Shown here: one piece after another, positions 7,293-14,528 of the stretch | How the letters are laid out: each line of letters begins with the position of its first letter | Position numbering within the stretch: position 1 is the first letter of the stretch | Notes under the pieces: model-generated | What the model saw: only the letters and a program-made list of their open reading frames with translations | Told to the model about the DNA's origin: nothing | Databases searched by the model: none | Program-made: the position numbers and the translations under genes | Source of the DNA: an uncultured Collinsella sp. | GTDB taxonomy: Bacteria; Actinomycetota; Coriobacteriia; Coriobacteriales; Coriobacteriaceae | Direction of reading: 5' to 3' | Length of the DNA: 16,373 bases | Assembly (NCBI GenBank): GCA_902465015.1 | Contig: CABQLK010000042.1 | Coordinates: 1-16,373, forward strand

Positions 7293-7331
7293 CGTTGGCT
7301 TCCTTTCTGGTCGTGCGTGGTTGCTGCAAAA

Positions 7332-7354
7332 ACTATAGCGAAACGGATCCGTTT
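7332..7354 (-). promoter_or_regulatory. Possible promoter and palindromic operator before the flavoprotein gene
   Basis: On the minus strand TATAGT (7337-7332) is a fair -10 hexamer 40 nt ahead of the ATG at 7292. Directly upstream, 7341-7354 is a perfect 14-bp palindrome (AAACGGATCCGTTT), inside the last codons of the kinase gene. No good -35 is visible. A repressor or activator site is a reasonable guess, unsupported by any copy elsewhere in the window. Confidence 0.3.
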
Positions 7355-10137
7355 TTCTTGATGCGGGCGAGTATGTTTTTGAGCTTGTTAAAGTCGAGCG
7401 GTTTGGACAGATGGGCGTTCATGCCGGCATCGTGTGCCGCCTTGGCGTCCTCGGCAAAGGCATTGGCGGTGAGCGCGATGATGGGGATATCGGCTGCATC
7501 GACCTTCTCGCTCAGACGAATCGTGCGGGTTGCCTCATAGCCGTCCATGTCCGGCATCATAATGTCCATCAGAATGGCATCGAAGCTGCCGGCGGGACGG
7601 CCAACGTATAGGTCGACCGCTTCGTTGCCATCGGCGGCGCGAGTTACGACAATGCCTTCGCTTTCGAGCAGCGCCTGGGCAATCTCGGCATTGAGCTCGT
7701 TATCTTCTGCCAAAAGAACGTTCATGCCGGCAAGCGAGCAGCTGTCTGCTTGCTCGTCCGCGCGTTCTCTTGCCTGAGGGTCTTTGTCGATATCGAGCGG
7801 AATCTGGACGTTGAACGTACTCCCCACGCCAACCTCACTCGAAATCTCAATCGTGCCGCCCATCAGTTCAATAAGCGACTTGACGATTGGCATGCCCATG
7901 CCGGTTCCTTGGAACTTGCTGCGCGCATCGTCACCTTCTTGGGCAAACGGCTCATAGATATGCTTTAAAAACTTGGGAGTCATACCAATGCCGGTATCCG
8001 AAACGCTAAAGCAAAAGAGCGCGCGCCCGTTATCGAGTGGCTTGGTCTTTGAGCTAAAGGTGACGGAGCCGCCGCGCTTGCTGTACTTAATGCTGTTGTC
8101 TAACAGGTTGATCATGATCTGTCGGATATGGGTGGGACTGCCGACCATGTATGGCCCCGTGGCGTACGGCAGACTATTGTCCTGCATTGTGATGCCGTTA
8201 CTGGACGCGCGGAGCTTGCACAGCACCAGCGTATCGTCACAGAGCTCTTTGAGGTTAAAAGGCGTATGCTCCAGTGTTAGCTTGCGGTCTTCGATCTTGC
8301 CCATCTCGAGGATGTCGTTGATCAGCGAGAGCAGGTGATTGGCGGCAACGCGCGCCTTGGCACGGCTCTCGCGGGCGACCTGGATATCGCCTTCCTTCAA
8401 TTCCTCGATCTCGATAAGGCCCAGGATACCGTTGAGCGGCGTACGGATGTCGTGGCTCATGCGCGTGAGGAATGCCGTCTTGGCGGCGTTGGCGGCATCG
8501 GCTTTTTTGCGCTCGGTTCGAGCGCGCACGAGTGCCCAGATGAGCAGGACGATGCCGACCGACAACATACCGATGAGGGCAGCTGCAACGGCGGCACGGT
8601 TGCGATAAAGGAATTGAAGCGTGTTGGATTCCTGGGCCGTGTACGACGTGGAGGAGTAATTGCTTGCGGAGAGCGATTCTCCGGCATTGATGATGCCCTT
8701 GTTGATGATTCCCAGCAGCTCGGGCCTTCCGCGCGAAATCCAGCACGAGAGCTCGCAGGTGTCAGGGAGCTCGGCCGTCTCGCAGTTCTCGAGATCATAA
8801 CGGTCGCCGATGGTTTTTACGCGTGAACTGGGGGCGAGGATGCAGTGCACCGTTCCCTTCCTGAGGGCGTCGAACGCTTCATCGTCGGATCGGTATTCGG
8901 TCACGGTCGCTGTGGGGAACAGACTTTCGAGTACATTTCGGTTGATAAACGATGATTTGGTACAGGCGATGTTCTGAAGGTCTTTGTTCAGGTTGCTTCC
9001 GGTGTGGATGGCGGTGAGGGTTGTGGTCCCCAACGATATCGACTGCACAACGCCTGATTGCTCGGCAAACCAGTAATCTCGGTATACCGGCAGCGCAACG
9101 TCGATGCTTCCCTTTGACAGGGCCTTTGACATCATCTTGTAGTTATCAAAGGCGACGGTTTTGACCGTAATGCCAAATTTATCGTGCAACGTCGTCGCAA
9201 GCGATGCGAGCGAACCTTCCATTTTGCCGTCTTCGTCTTCGTTGCAGTAGGGGAGTTTGCCCGTAATGTAGCCGAGCGTGATGGTGTTGTCATTTGCTTC
9301 GAGCCAGGAACGTTCGGGGCCGTTGAGCGATGATGAACCGCTGTTTTGGGCCGAGTAGTTAGATTTGACTTCGTCGATATAGCGTGGGTTGACGCGGGCG
9401 ATTGCCGACATGGCGGCATTGATGTCGTCCCTTAGGTCGGGGCGGCTTTTGGGGACGGCAAAGTAGTAGTCGCTCGAACCAACGTAGAACATGGGTGACG
9501 CATCGGGCGACGAGAGCGTGTCGTTCATGATGATGGCGTCGACCTCGCCGTTTGCGAGCGCGCCAAAGAGGGCGCCGCCAGTGTCGATTTCTTTATAGGT
9601 GCAGGTAATGCCTTCGTTGGCGAGCCACTGCTGGCCAACGAAGGTTTGCATAACGTCGGGGTTGTAGCCGATGGTAAGGCCTTGGAGCGCTTGGGGGTCG
9701 CCCTTGGCCAGATCGTCGCGATTGGGCTTGGCGTAGATGTAGTAGCGCTCGGTGCCCTCGGGGTTCGAGGAAAAGAGCAGCTTTTGGGCGTGTTCCTCGG
9801 AGTAGGAGATGTTGGGCATGAGGTCGATCTCGCCTGCCTCGAGCATGTCCATAAGCTCGGTGAAGGTGCCGGAGACGTATTCGTACCGCCAGCCGGGCGT
9901 GTAGTACGACAGGGTCTGGAGGTACTCGTAGCCCCATCCCGAAAGACGCTCCCCGGGGGTGCCGTTCTGGAAGCCTTCGCTGTTGACGAGCCAACCAACG
10001 CGGACCGTCTTGACTGGCTGACTAGAGTCATCGGCAAAAGCCTGGACAGGCGCGATAGAACTCAGCACGACAAGCGCGGCAAGCACAACGGCCAGGGCGC
10101 GATATATAACTGAACGAAGGACAGTGGCAGCTCTCAC
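7333..10137 (-). CDS. Hybrid histidine kinase with two fused solute-binding domains and receiver
   Basis: This protein of about 934 residues resembles BvgS/EvgS-type Venus-flytrap sensors. A signal peptide (hydrophobic core, then PVQAFA) is followed by a first SBP_bac_3-like domain (about 43-265: VRVGWLVNSEGFQNG, EAGEIDLMPNISYS, GEVDAIIMND). A second follows (about 285-500: ITLGYITGKLPYCNED, KGSIDVALPVYRD). One TM lies near 514-537. HisKA carries His562 in MSHDIRTPLNG; the ATPase has NLLDNSIKYS, DTGIGM and GTGMGMPIVKSL. The C-terminal receiver has an intact AEDNELN acidic pocket, Asp858 and a LSKP lysine. There is no HPt and no PAS domain, unlike BvgS. The start is taken as GTG 10137 because AGGA lies 6 nt before it; the in-frame TTG 10143 touches that site. 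It is the first gene of a probable two-gene unit with the flavoprotein. Confidence 0.92.
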   Translation of the reverse strand: MRAATVLRSVIYRALAVVLAALVVLSSIAPVQAFADDSSQPVKTVRVGWLVNSEGFQNGTPGERLSGWGYEYLQTLSYYTPGWRYEYVSGTFTELMDMLEAGEIDLMPNISYSEEHAQKLLFSSNPEGTERYYIYAKPNRDDLAKGDPQALQGLTIGYNPDVMQTFVGQQWLANEGITCTYKEIDTGGALFGALANGEVDAIIMNDTLSSPDASPMFYVGSSDYYFAVPKSRPDLRDDINAAMSAIARVNPRYIDEVKSNYSAQNSGSSSLNGPERSWLEANDNTITLGYITGKLPYCNEDEDGKMEGSLASLATTLHDKFGITVKTVAFDNYKMMSKALSKGSIDVALPVYRDYWFAEQSGVVQSISLGTTTLTAIHTGSNLNKDLQNIACTKSSFINRNVLESLFPTATVTEYRSDDEAFDALRKGTVHCILAPSSRVKTIGDRYDLENCETAELPDTCELSCWISRGRPELLGIINKGIINAGESLSASNYSSTSYTAQESNTLQFLYRNRAAVAAALIGMLSVGIVLLIWALVRARTERKKADAANAAKTAFLTRMSHDIRTPLNGILGLIEIEELKEGDIQVARESRAKARVAANHLLSLINDILEMGKIEDRKLTLEHTPFNLKELCDDTLVLCKLRASSNGITMQDNSLPYATGPYMVGSPTHIRQIMINLLDNSIKYSKRGGSVTFSSKTKPLDNGRALFCFSVSDTGIGMTPKFLKHIYEPFAQEGDDARSKFQGTGMGMPIVKSLIELMGGTIEISSEVGVGSTFNVQIPLDIDKDPQARERADEQADSCSLAGMNVLLAEDNELNAEIAQALLESEGIVVTRAADGNEAVDLYVGRPAGSFDAILMDIMMPDMDGYEATRTIRLSEKVDAADIPIIALTANAFAEDAKAAHDAGMNAHLSKPLDFNKLKNILARIKKNGSVSL

Positions 10138-10171
10138 ATGCAATCCTAACGAATCGAGACATTACCGCATA

Positions 10172-10180
10172 AGGATACCA
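10172..10180 (-). promoter_or_regulatory. Extended -10 candidate for the second hybrid kinase
   Basis: Minus-strand TGG then TATCCT (10177-10172) forms an extended -10 element that would start a transcript about 28 nt before the GTG at 10137. No clear -35 is seen at the expected distance. Confidence 0.35.
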
Positions 10181-10230
10181 GCTCAGCCTGCCCAGTCGGC
10201 AGCTGCACCGCTAAACGCTCCCGCCCGGCA

Positions 10231-10312
10231 GTCATTGGGGACGTTCTTAAACGACTAGTCATTGGGGACGTTCTTGTTTGACTAGTCATTTAAGAACGTC
10301 CCCAATGACTAG
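10231..10312. repeat. REP-like palindromic repeat cluster, three copies
   Basis: The core GTCATTGGGGACGTTCTT occurs in direct orientation at 10231-10248 and 10258-10275, and inverted at 10292-10309. Copies 2 and 3 make a perfect 21-bp inverted repeat (10255-10275 with 10292-10312) around a 16-nt spacer that holds the palindrome GACTAGTC. Each unit of about 31 bp is itself bounded by CTAGTCATT-type inverted ends (copy 1 has C for T in one end). This resembles REP/BIME elements mobilised by single-strand tyrosine transposases (RAYT). None is encoded here, so the elements would depend on a gene elsewhere. The cluster could also work as a terminator or transcript stabiliser. Confidence 0.75.
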
Positions 10313-10335
10313 TTTCGTTTGCGGGGGAGGCGTGG

Positions 10336-10341
10336 GACAAT
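10336..10341 (+). promoter_or_regulatory. -10 like element before the channel gene
   Basis: GACAAT preceded by TGG (10333-10335) gives an extended -10-like element 41 nt before the ATG at 10383, just downstream of the REP-like repeats. It shares its hexamer with the site before the C-S lyase gene. Confidence 0.4.
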
Positions 10342-10382
10342 ATCGAGCGAACGTGATTGGGCGTCTGGGAAAAGGGGTCGCG

Positions 10383-10808
10383 ATGAACAAGTTGAGGACG
10401 CTTGCCGACGTGTTGCGCCAGGCTGGCTTTGCGCGCATTACGGAGCTGTTCCTCGTCTTCTACCTGCTATGCTCGACGGCCGTTTGGCTGTCCGAGCCCA
10501 CGACCCTCACGTTTGGCGATGGCCTGTGGTTTAGCTTTGAGACGGTCTCGACCATCGGCTTTGGTGACATTCCGGCCGAGACACCGGTTGCCCGCGCCAT
10601 TACCGTCATACTGAGCGTCATCAGCATCTTCTACATCGCCATGCTCACGGGCGTGGCGGTGAACTACTGCAATACGCTCATTAAGCTGCGCCAAAAGGAC
10701 ACCATGGCGCGCTTTATGGACGATCTGGAGCATTTGGAAGAGCTCGATCGTGACGAGCTTGCCGACCTGTCGCGCCGTGTGCGCGAATATCGCCGACGCC
10801 AACGCTAG
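10383..10808 (+). CDS. Two-TM potassium channel family protein (Ion_trans_2)
   Basis: This 141-residue protein has the minimal pore layout: TM1 at about residues 19-36, a pore helix at 44-56, the selectivity filter TIGFGD at 57-62, and TM2 at about 69-93. A charged C-terminal tail rich in Glu, Asp and Arg follows (DDLEHLEELDRDEL), probably helical. Four subunits would make a potassium-selective pore in the membrane. GFGD instead of GYGD is a known filter variant. There is no RCK/TrkA-N regulatory domain, so gating is unclear. ATG 10383 is preferred because AAAGGGG lies 5 nt upstream; an in-frame ATG further up would start inside the repeat cluster and add a non-conserved stretch. The LOG gene follows after 36 nt, suggesting one transcript. 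Confidence 0.85.
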   Translation: MNKLRTLADVLRQAGFARITELFLVFYLLCSTAVWLSEPTTLTFGDGLWFSFETVSTIGFGDIPAETPVARAITVILSVISIFYIAMLTGVAVNYCNTLIKLRQKDTMARFMDDLEHLEELDRDELADLSRRVREYRRRQR

Positions 10809-10844
10809 AACGGGCGCCGCACGCCACGACGAGGGGGACTGAAT

Positions 10845-11378
10845 ATGAATATCACGGTATACCTGGGCGCCAGCGTTGGTAACGACCCAGCATTTCCGCC
10901 TGCGGTGCAAGAGCTGGGCAACTGGATTGGCTCCAACGGGCACGCGCTGGTATACGGCGGGTCCAAATCGGGCCTGATGGGCGCGCTCGCCGATAGCGTA
11001 CTCGAGGCAGGTGGACACGTGACGGGTGTGGAGCCGAGCTTTTTTATCGAGGCCGAGTTTCAGCACGACGGAATCGACGACCTTATCGTGACGAGTGATA
11101 TGGCCGAGCGCAAGGCCAAGATGATTGAGCTCGGTGACGCGTTCGTCGCTTTCCCGGGTGGCACGGGCACGCTCGAGGAGATTGCCGAGGTCATGTCCGC
11201 GGTGTCGTTGGGGCACCTGAGTGCTCCGTGCATCCTGTATAACCTGGACGGTTACTACAACGACCTCAAGGCGCTGCTCGGGCACATGATTGATAAAGGG
11301 CTTTCGAGCCCAAGGCGTCAGCACGGCATCTACTTTGCCGACGATTTGCGCGAGATTGCCTCGATTATCAACGGATAA
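10845..11378 (+). CDS. LOG-family (TIGR00730) nucleoside monophosphate phosphoribohydrolase
   Basis: The 177-residue Rossmann-like protein carries the LOG hallmark PGGTGTLEE at residues 104-112 and the upstream LVYGGSKSGLMGALADSVL, together with the ERKAKMIELGDAFVAF approach to the active site. Family members hydrolyse the N-glycosidic bond of (modified) AMP or related nucleotides, releasing base and ribose 5-phosphate. Plant and some bacterial enzymes act on cytokinin nucleotides, but in bacteria like this the substrate is more likely AMP or a damaged nucleotide. Older annotations as lysine decarboxylase are wrong for this family. The ATG has GAGGGGG upstream. It sits between two ion-channel genes on the same strand, which gives no clear functional link. 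Confidence 0.88.
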   Translation: MNITVYLGASVGNDPAFPPAVQELGNWIGSNGHALVYGGSKSGLMGALADSVLEAGGHVTGVEPSFFIEAEFQHDGIDDLIVTSDMAERKAKMIELGDAFVAFPGGTGTLEEIAEVMSAVSLGHLSAPCILYNLDGYYNDLKALLGHMIDKGLSSPRRQHGIYFADDLREIASIING

Positions 11379-11458
11379 GTCTTGAGCCTGCCCCACTATG
11401 GCTCCCAATGGTGCCGTTCGCGGCGTGGATGGTTGGCTCGTTCGGGCAACGCTCGCTC

Positions 11459-11464
11459 TACAAT
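11459..11464 (+). promoter_or_regulatory. -10 element for the ClC-like gene
   Basis: TACAAT lies 39 nt upstream of the ATG at 11504, with GGGAGG close before the start. TTGGCT at 11433-11438 could be a -35, but the spacer would be 20 nt. The rest of the gap 11379-11503 shows no other clear signal. Confidence 0.45.
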
Positions 11465-11503
11465 AAAACGTATCTATGTCGACTTTGACCGCGGGAGGTC
11501 CCG

Positions 11504-12793
11504 ATGGACAACCTTGCCAAACCCACAAACCGCGCGCTGTTTTTAGCTAGCGTTGCCGTGACCGGTGCGTTCGCAGGTGCCGCGGTCTGGCTGTTCTTTT
11601 TTGCGATGGAGCACGGCATCGACTATCTATGGACCGAGATTCCGCACGCGCTGGGCGTCGCTTCGCCCGAGCTTGCCAGCGGCCCGTTTGGCTTTTTGCC
11701 GTACCCGTTTTTTGTCTGCCTGCTGGGCGGCCTGTTAATCGGTCTGTACGAAAAGATGACAGGCACCAAGACCGATGACCTCAACCAGGTGATGGCTAAG
11801 GTTAAGCAAGACGGTCGCTACCCGTACGACAATCTGGGCAAGCTTTCGCTCGCGGCATTGCTGCCGCTGCTGTTTGGCGGAAGTATTGGACCGGAGGCCG
11901 GCCTGACCGGCGTTATCGCGGGTCTGTGCAGCTGGGTTGGCGACCGCATGCGCCGCTTTGGCGCCGAGTTTAGGGAGCTCACGCTGTTGGGCACCCAGGC
12001 CGCGCTGACGGCGCTCTTTACCGCGCCCGTCTTTGGCTTTGTGGCACCGCTCGCCGGTAGCGCCGACGGCGACGAGGGCTCTGCGTCCGACGAGATCACG
12101 ATCAAGCTGCCCAAGGCGCAAAAGACGGTGGTCTACGGCATTGCGATTGCCGGCGGCCTGGGCACCTACCTGCTGCTCGGCCAGCTCATGGGCGGCGGCA
12201 TGGGCATGCCCAGGTTCGAGGCTGCCGTGGTGGGCAACTTGGAGCTTACCTGGCTCGTCCCTCTGTCGTTGATCGGAACAATCTGCGGCTGGCTGTACTT
12301 TGTCTCTGAGCACGCGAGTGAAGCTCTTGCCCATGCAATAGGGGAGCGTCCTGTCGTCAAGGCCATGCTGGCCGGTCTGGCGCTCGCCATCTGCGGCACG
12401 GTCCTGCCCTACACCATGTTTGCCGGCGAGACCCAGGCCGACGTGCTCATGGAAACCTATCTGACCATTCCCGCTGGCGTGCTTATCGCGACCGGTCTTG
12501 TTAAGGCCATGCTGACGCCCGCCCTCATCAACCTGGGCTGGCGCGGCGGCCACTTCTTCCCGGTTATCTTCTCGGGCGTAAGCCTGGGCTACGGACTGGC
12601 CATCCTCACCGGCGCCGATCCGGTCTTTTGCGTCGCCGTCTGCACGGCATCGACGATGGGTGCGGTCATGCGTCAGCCGGTCATGGTCGTGGGCCTGCTG
12701 CTCATGTGCTTCCCACTCAAGGGTATCGTCTGCATGATCATCGCGGCCGTCATCGCCGCCGGCATTCCACTGCCCAAGCCGCTGCGCAAGTAG
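11504..12793 (+). CDS. Divergent ClC-type chloride channel/transporter
   Basis: The 429-residue polytopic membrane protein has the ClC layout with about ten hydrophobic segments. FGGSIGPEAGLTG (from about residue 124) corresponds to the GREGP filter region and GGHFFPVIFSG (about 348-358) to the GxFxP region. The gating glutamate of canonical ClCs (GREGP) is replaced: the aligned residues are G126-S127-I128-G129-P130. A similar GGVSLGPE pattern is found in YfeO-like ClC relatives, so the closest group is probably that clade. Expected cargo is chloride or another small anion; the direction and coupling to protons are uncertain without the glutamate. A soluble acidic loop (SADGDEGSASDE) lies between membrane segments. 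The ATG has GGGAGG in front. The EFR1 gene follows 35 nt later. Confidence 0.85.
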   Translation: MDNLAKPTNRALFLASVAVTGAFAGAAVWLFFFAMEHGIDYLWTEIPHALGVASPELASGPFGFLPYPFFVCLLGGLLIGLYEKMTGTKTDDLNQVMAKVKQDGRYPYDNLGKLSLAALLPLLFGGSIGPEAGLTGVIAGLCSWVGDRMRRFGAEFRELTLLGTQAALTALFTAPVFGFVAPLAGSADGDEGSASDEITIKLPKAQKTVVYGIAIAGGLGTYLLLGQLMGGGMGMPRFEAAVVGNLELTWLVPLSLIGTICGWLYFVSEHASEALAHAIGERPVVKAMLAGLALAICGTVLPYTMFAGETQADVLMETYLTIPAGVLIATGLVKAMLTPALINLGWRGGHFFPVIFSGVSLGYGLAILTGADPVFCVAVCTASTMGAVMRQPVMVVGLLLMCFPLKGIVCMIIAAVIAAGIPLPKPLRK

Positions 12794-12828
12794 CGCGGTT
12801 TTTCACGAGTCAATTCCAGGGGTACGAG

Positions 12829-13620
12829 ATGATCCTGTACTTTAGCGCGACAGGGAACAGCGAGCATGTGGCGCGTCGCATTGCAGCGGCGACAAGCGAC
12901 AAAGTTATGTCGATTGAGCGCTTTGATGCCGAGATCCTTCACCTTGCTGTGATGGAAGGCCCCTGTCGGCTGGGGTTTGTCGCCCCGGTATACGCCTGGG
13001 GCTTGCCGACGCCAATGATCGAGTTTTTGAAGACTGTCGACCTATCGGTTGCTGCCGGCACAAAGGGCGGCGAGCGCCCCTATACGTTCTATGTCTCGAC
13101 ATATGGTTCGACGACCGGGCAATCGGCCAAGTTCGTCCGCGATCTGCTACACGAGCGTGGGCTCGAGTTAGATGCGGCGATGAGCGTCAAGATGCCCGAT
13201 ACCTGGACGCCTGTTTTCGACCTGTCTGACCCTCAAAAGGTTGAGGGTATCAATAGAGCTGCCGAGGCGCAGATTGATGCCGTGATCGAGGCGGTGCGGG
13301 CACGCCGCACGGGCAACATGATGCGCCATCGCGTGCCTCTGTTTGCATCGTGCGCGTATCACGCAATTGGGCTGCCGCGCATGCAACAGACGGGCAAGTT
13401 TGCCGTCGATGCCGATCGCTGCATCGGCTGCGGCCTGTGTGCCAAGCGCTGCCCCATGGCGGCGATTGAGATGCGCGACGGCCTTCCCGTCTGGACAAAG
13501 CCGGAGTGCGCAGCCTGCCTTCGTTGCCTGCACTGTTGTCCCAAATTTGCCATCTCGCACGGTAAGCGCACGGCATCCCACGGTCAGTACAGGCATCCCA
13601 AGCCAGGTGTGAGGATGTAG
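12829..13620 (+). CDS. EFR1-family flavodoxin/ferredoxin fusion protein
   Basis: This 263-residue protein fuses an N-terminal flavodoxin-like domain with a C-terminal two-cluster ferredoxin. The FMN phosphate loop is SATGNSEHVA (6-15), with aromatic YAWGLP and STYGSTTG loops for the isoalloxazine ring. Two CxxCxxCxxxCP motifs follow: Cys198, 201, 204, 208 and Cys227, 230, 233, 237, each binding a [4Fe-4S] cluster. This layout matches the EFR1 family of anaerobe electron carriers, which probably shuttle electrons between flavin and iron-sulfur partners in the cytoplasm; specific partners are unknown. The reading frame is open upstream inside the ClC gene, but ATG 12829 has AGGGG before it and begins directly with the conserved MILYFSATGN. 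It may be co-transcribed with the ClC gene. The DMT transporter gene converges on it. Confidence 0.9.
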   Translation: MILYFSATGNSEHVARRIAAATSDKVMSIERFDAEILHLAVMEGPCRLGFVAPVYAWGLPTPMIEFLKTVDLSVAAGTKGGERPYTFYVSTYGSTTGQSAKFVRDLLHERGLELDAAMSVKMPDTWTPVFDLSDPQKVEGINRAAEAQIDAVIEAVRARRTGNMMRHRVPLFASCAYHAIGLPRMQQTGKFAVDADRCIGCGLCAKRCPMAAIEMRDGLPVWTKPECAACLRCLHCCPKFAISHGKRTASHGQYRHPKPGVRM

Positions 13621-13639
13621 CGGCTGCTGGCCGCGCTAC
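13617..13639. terminator. Weak hairpin between convergent genes
   Basis: GTAGCG (13617-13622) pairs with CGCTAC (13634-13639) in the 15-nt space and stop codons between the convergent EFR1 and DMT genes. There is no T run on either side, so it is only a possible bidirectional stop. Confidence 0.3.
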
Positions 13640-14511
13640 TTCCAAACTGCGAGCGCGGCGGTGCCCAGTACGATGAGGGCGAGACCGATGACGCTGCGTC
13701 GTGAGAGTTTTTCGTTGAATGTCAGGCGCGCAAATAGTACTGATACGACAATCGATAGTTTGTCGATCTGCACCACGACGCTCACCTGGCCTGTGGCGAT
13801 GGCGTAGTAATAGAGCAGCCACGATGCTCCGGTCGCGATGCCCGATGTTGCGAGAAATGTGAGTTCGCGCCGGTCAGCGTGCGCGACCTGATCCAGTTTT
13901 CCCTTGGCTGCCACGATTGCCCATGCCATAACCAGTACCACACAGGTACGGATTGCCGTGGCCAGGCTGGATTCGACGCCTTCGATGCCAGCCTTGGCAA
14001 GGATGGACGTGAGCGCCGCGAACACGGCGGCGCCGAGGGCGTAAGCGAGCCAGGTCCGGTCTTGCTGCTGCTCGGGTCCGGCAGACTGCTTCTTCTCGAT
14101 CATTAAAAACGTGCCGAGGGTGATGACAGCGGTTCCCACGAGCTTAACCGCAAGGTTGCTCGTCTCGCCAAAAAGTACGATGGCGATCAGTGCGGCGAGT
14201 ACGGTGCTCATCTTGTCGACCGGTACGACCTTATTGACGTCTCCGATGCCCAACGCCTTAAAGTAACAGATCCACGAAGCACCGGTAGCGAGTCCCGAGA
14301 GGACGAGAAAGAGCCAGGATCTGGGTTCGATGCTGCCGATGGTTCCAATGGATCCAGAAATGCCCGCCATTGCCCAGGCGAAAACGAGCACCACGCAGGT
14401 GCGAATGGCCGTCGCGACATCGGAGTCGGTCTGCTTGATGCCGCATTTGGCCAGGATAGATGTGATGCCGGCAAAGAAAGCCGACACAAATGCTGCTGCG
14501 ACCCACGACAC
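13636..14511 (-). CDS. EamA/DMT-superfamily transporter, internally duplicated
   Basis: The 291-residue integral membrane protein has about ten TM segments in two homologous halves. Each half carries TSILAK, the string ATAIRTCVVLV (33-43 and 184-194, identical), ATGASW (75-80 and 226-231) and a DK pair in the fourth segment (99-100 and 250-251). This is the EamA drug/metabolite transporter fold, near the COG2510 group whose members are often single 140-residue units. The substrate is unknown; amino acids or other small metabolites are common for the superfamily. GTG 14511 is the only possible start before an in-frame TGA, and GAGGAGG lies 10 nt upstream. It follows the ABC permease gene by 68 nt on the same strand, with a possible weak terminator between. 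Confidence 0.88.
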   Translation of the reverse strand: MSWVAAAFVSAFFAGITSILAKCGIKQTDSDVATAIRTCVVLVFAWAMAGISGSIGTIGSIEPRSWLFLVLSGLATGASWICYFKALGIGDVNKVVPVDKMSTVLAALIAIVLFGETSNLAVKLVGTAVITLGTFLMIEKKQSAGPEQQQDRTWLAYALGAAVFAALTSILAKAGIEGVESSLATAIRTCVVLVMAWAIVAAKGKLDQVAHADRRELTFLATSGIATGASWLLYYYAIATGQVSVVVQIDKLSIVVSVLFARLTFNEKLSRRSVIGLALIVLGTAALAVWK

Positions 14512-14528
14512 GGGTTGAGCGCCTCCTC

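Noticed and set aside
10231..10312. Possible CRISPR array
   Set aside because: There are only three copies, one inverted, with almost no spacer between them; this fits palindromic REP-type elements, not CRISPR.
10278..10382. Upstream ATG for the potassium-channel gene
   Set aside because: It would begin inside the REP-like repeat, adds a non-conserved stretch and has no ribosome site, unlike ATG 10383.
10845..11378. Lysine decarboxylase label for the LOG-family protein
   Set aside because: The PGGxGTxxE motif marks phosphoribohydrolases of the LOG family; the decarboxylase name is a historical misannotation.
10467..11528. A 353-codon minus-strand frame across the channel and LOG genes
   Set aside because: It lies opposite two genes with clear motifs (TIGFGD, PGGTGTLEE); its own translation looks like low-complexity reverse-frame sequence.
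11735..12553. A 272-codon minus-strand frame opposite the ClC-like gene
   Set aside because: Antisense shadow with no ribosome site or recognisable domain.
12628..12828. N-terminal extension of the EFR1 reading frame inside the ClC gene
   Set aside because: The conserved flavodoxin start MILYFSATGN begins at 12829 with a ribosome site; the upstream part is an out-of-frame reading of the ClC gene.
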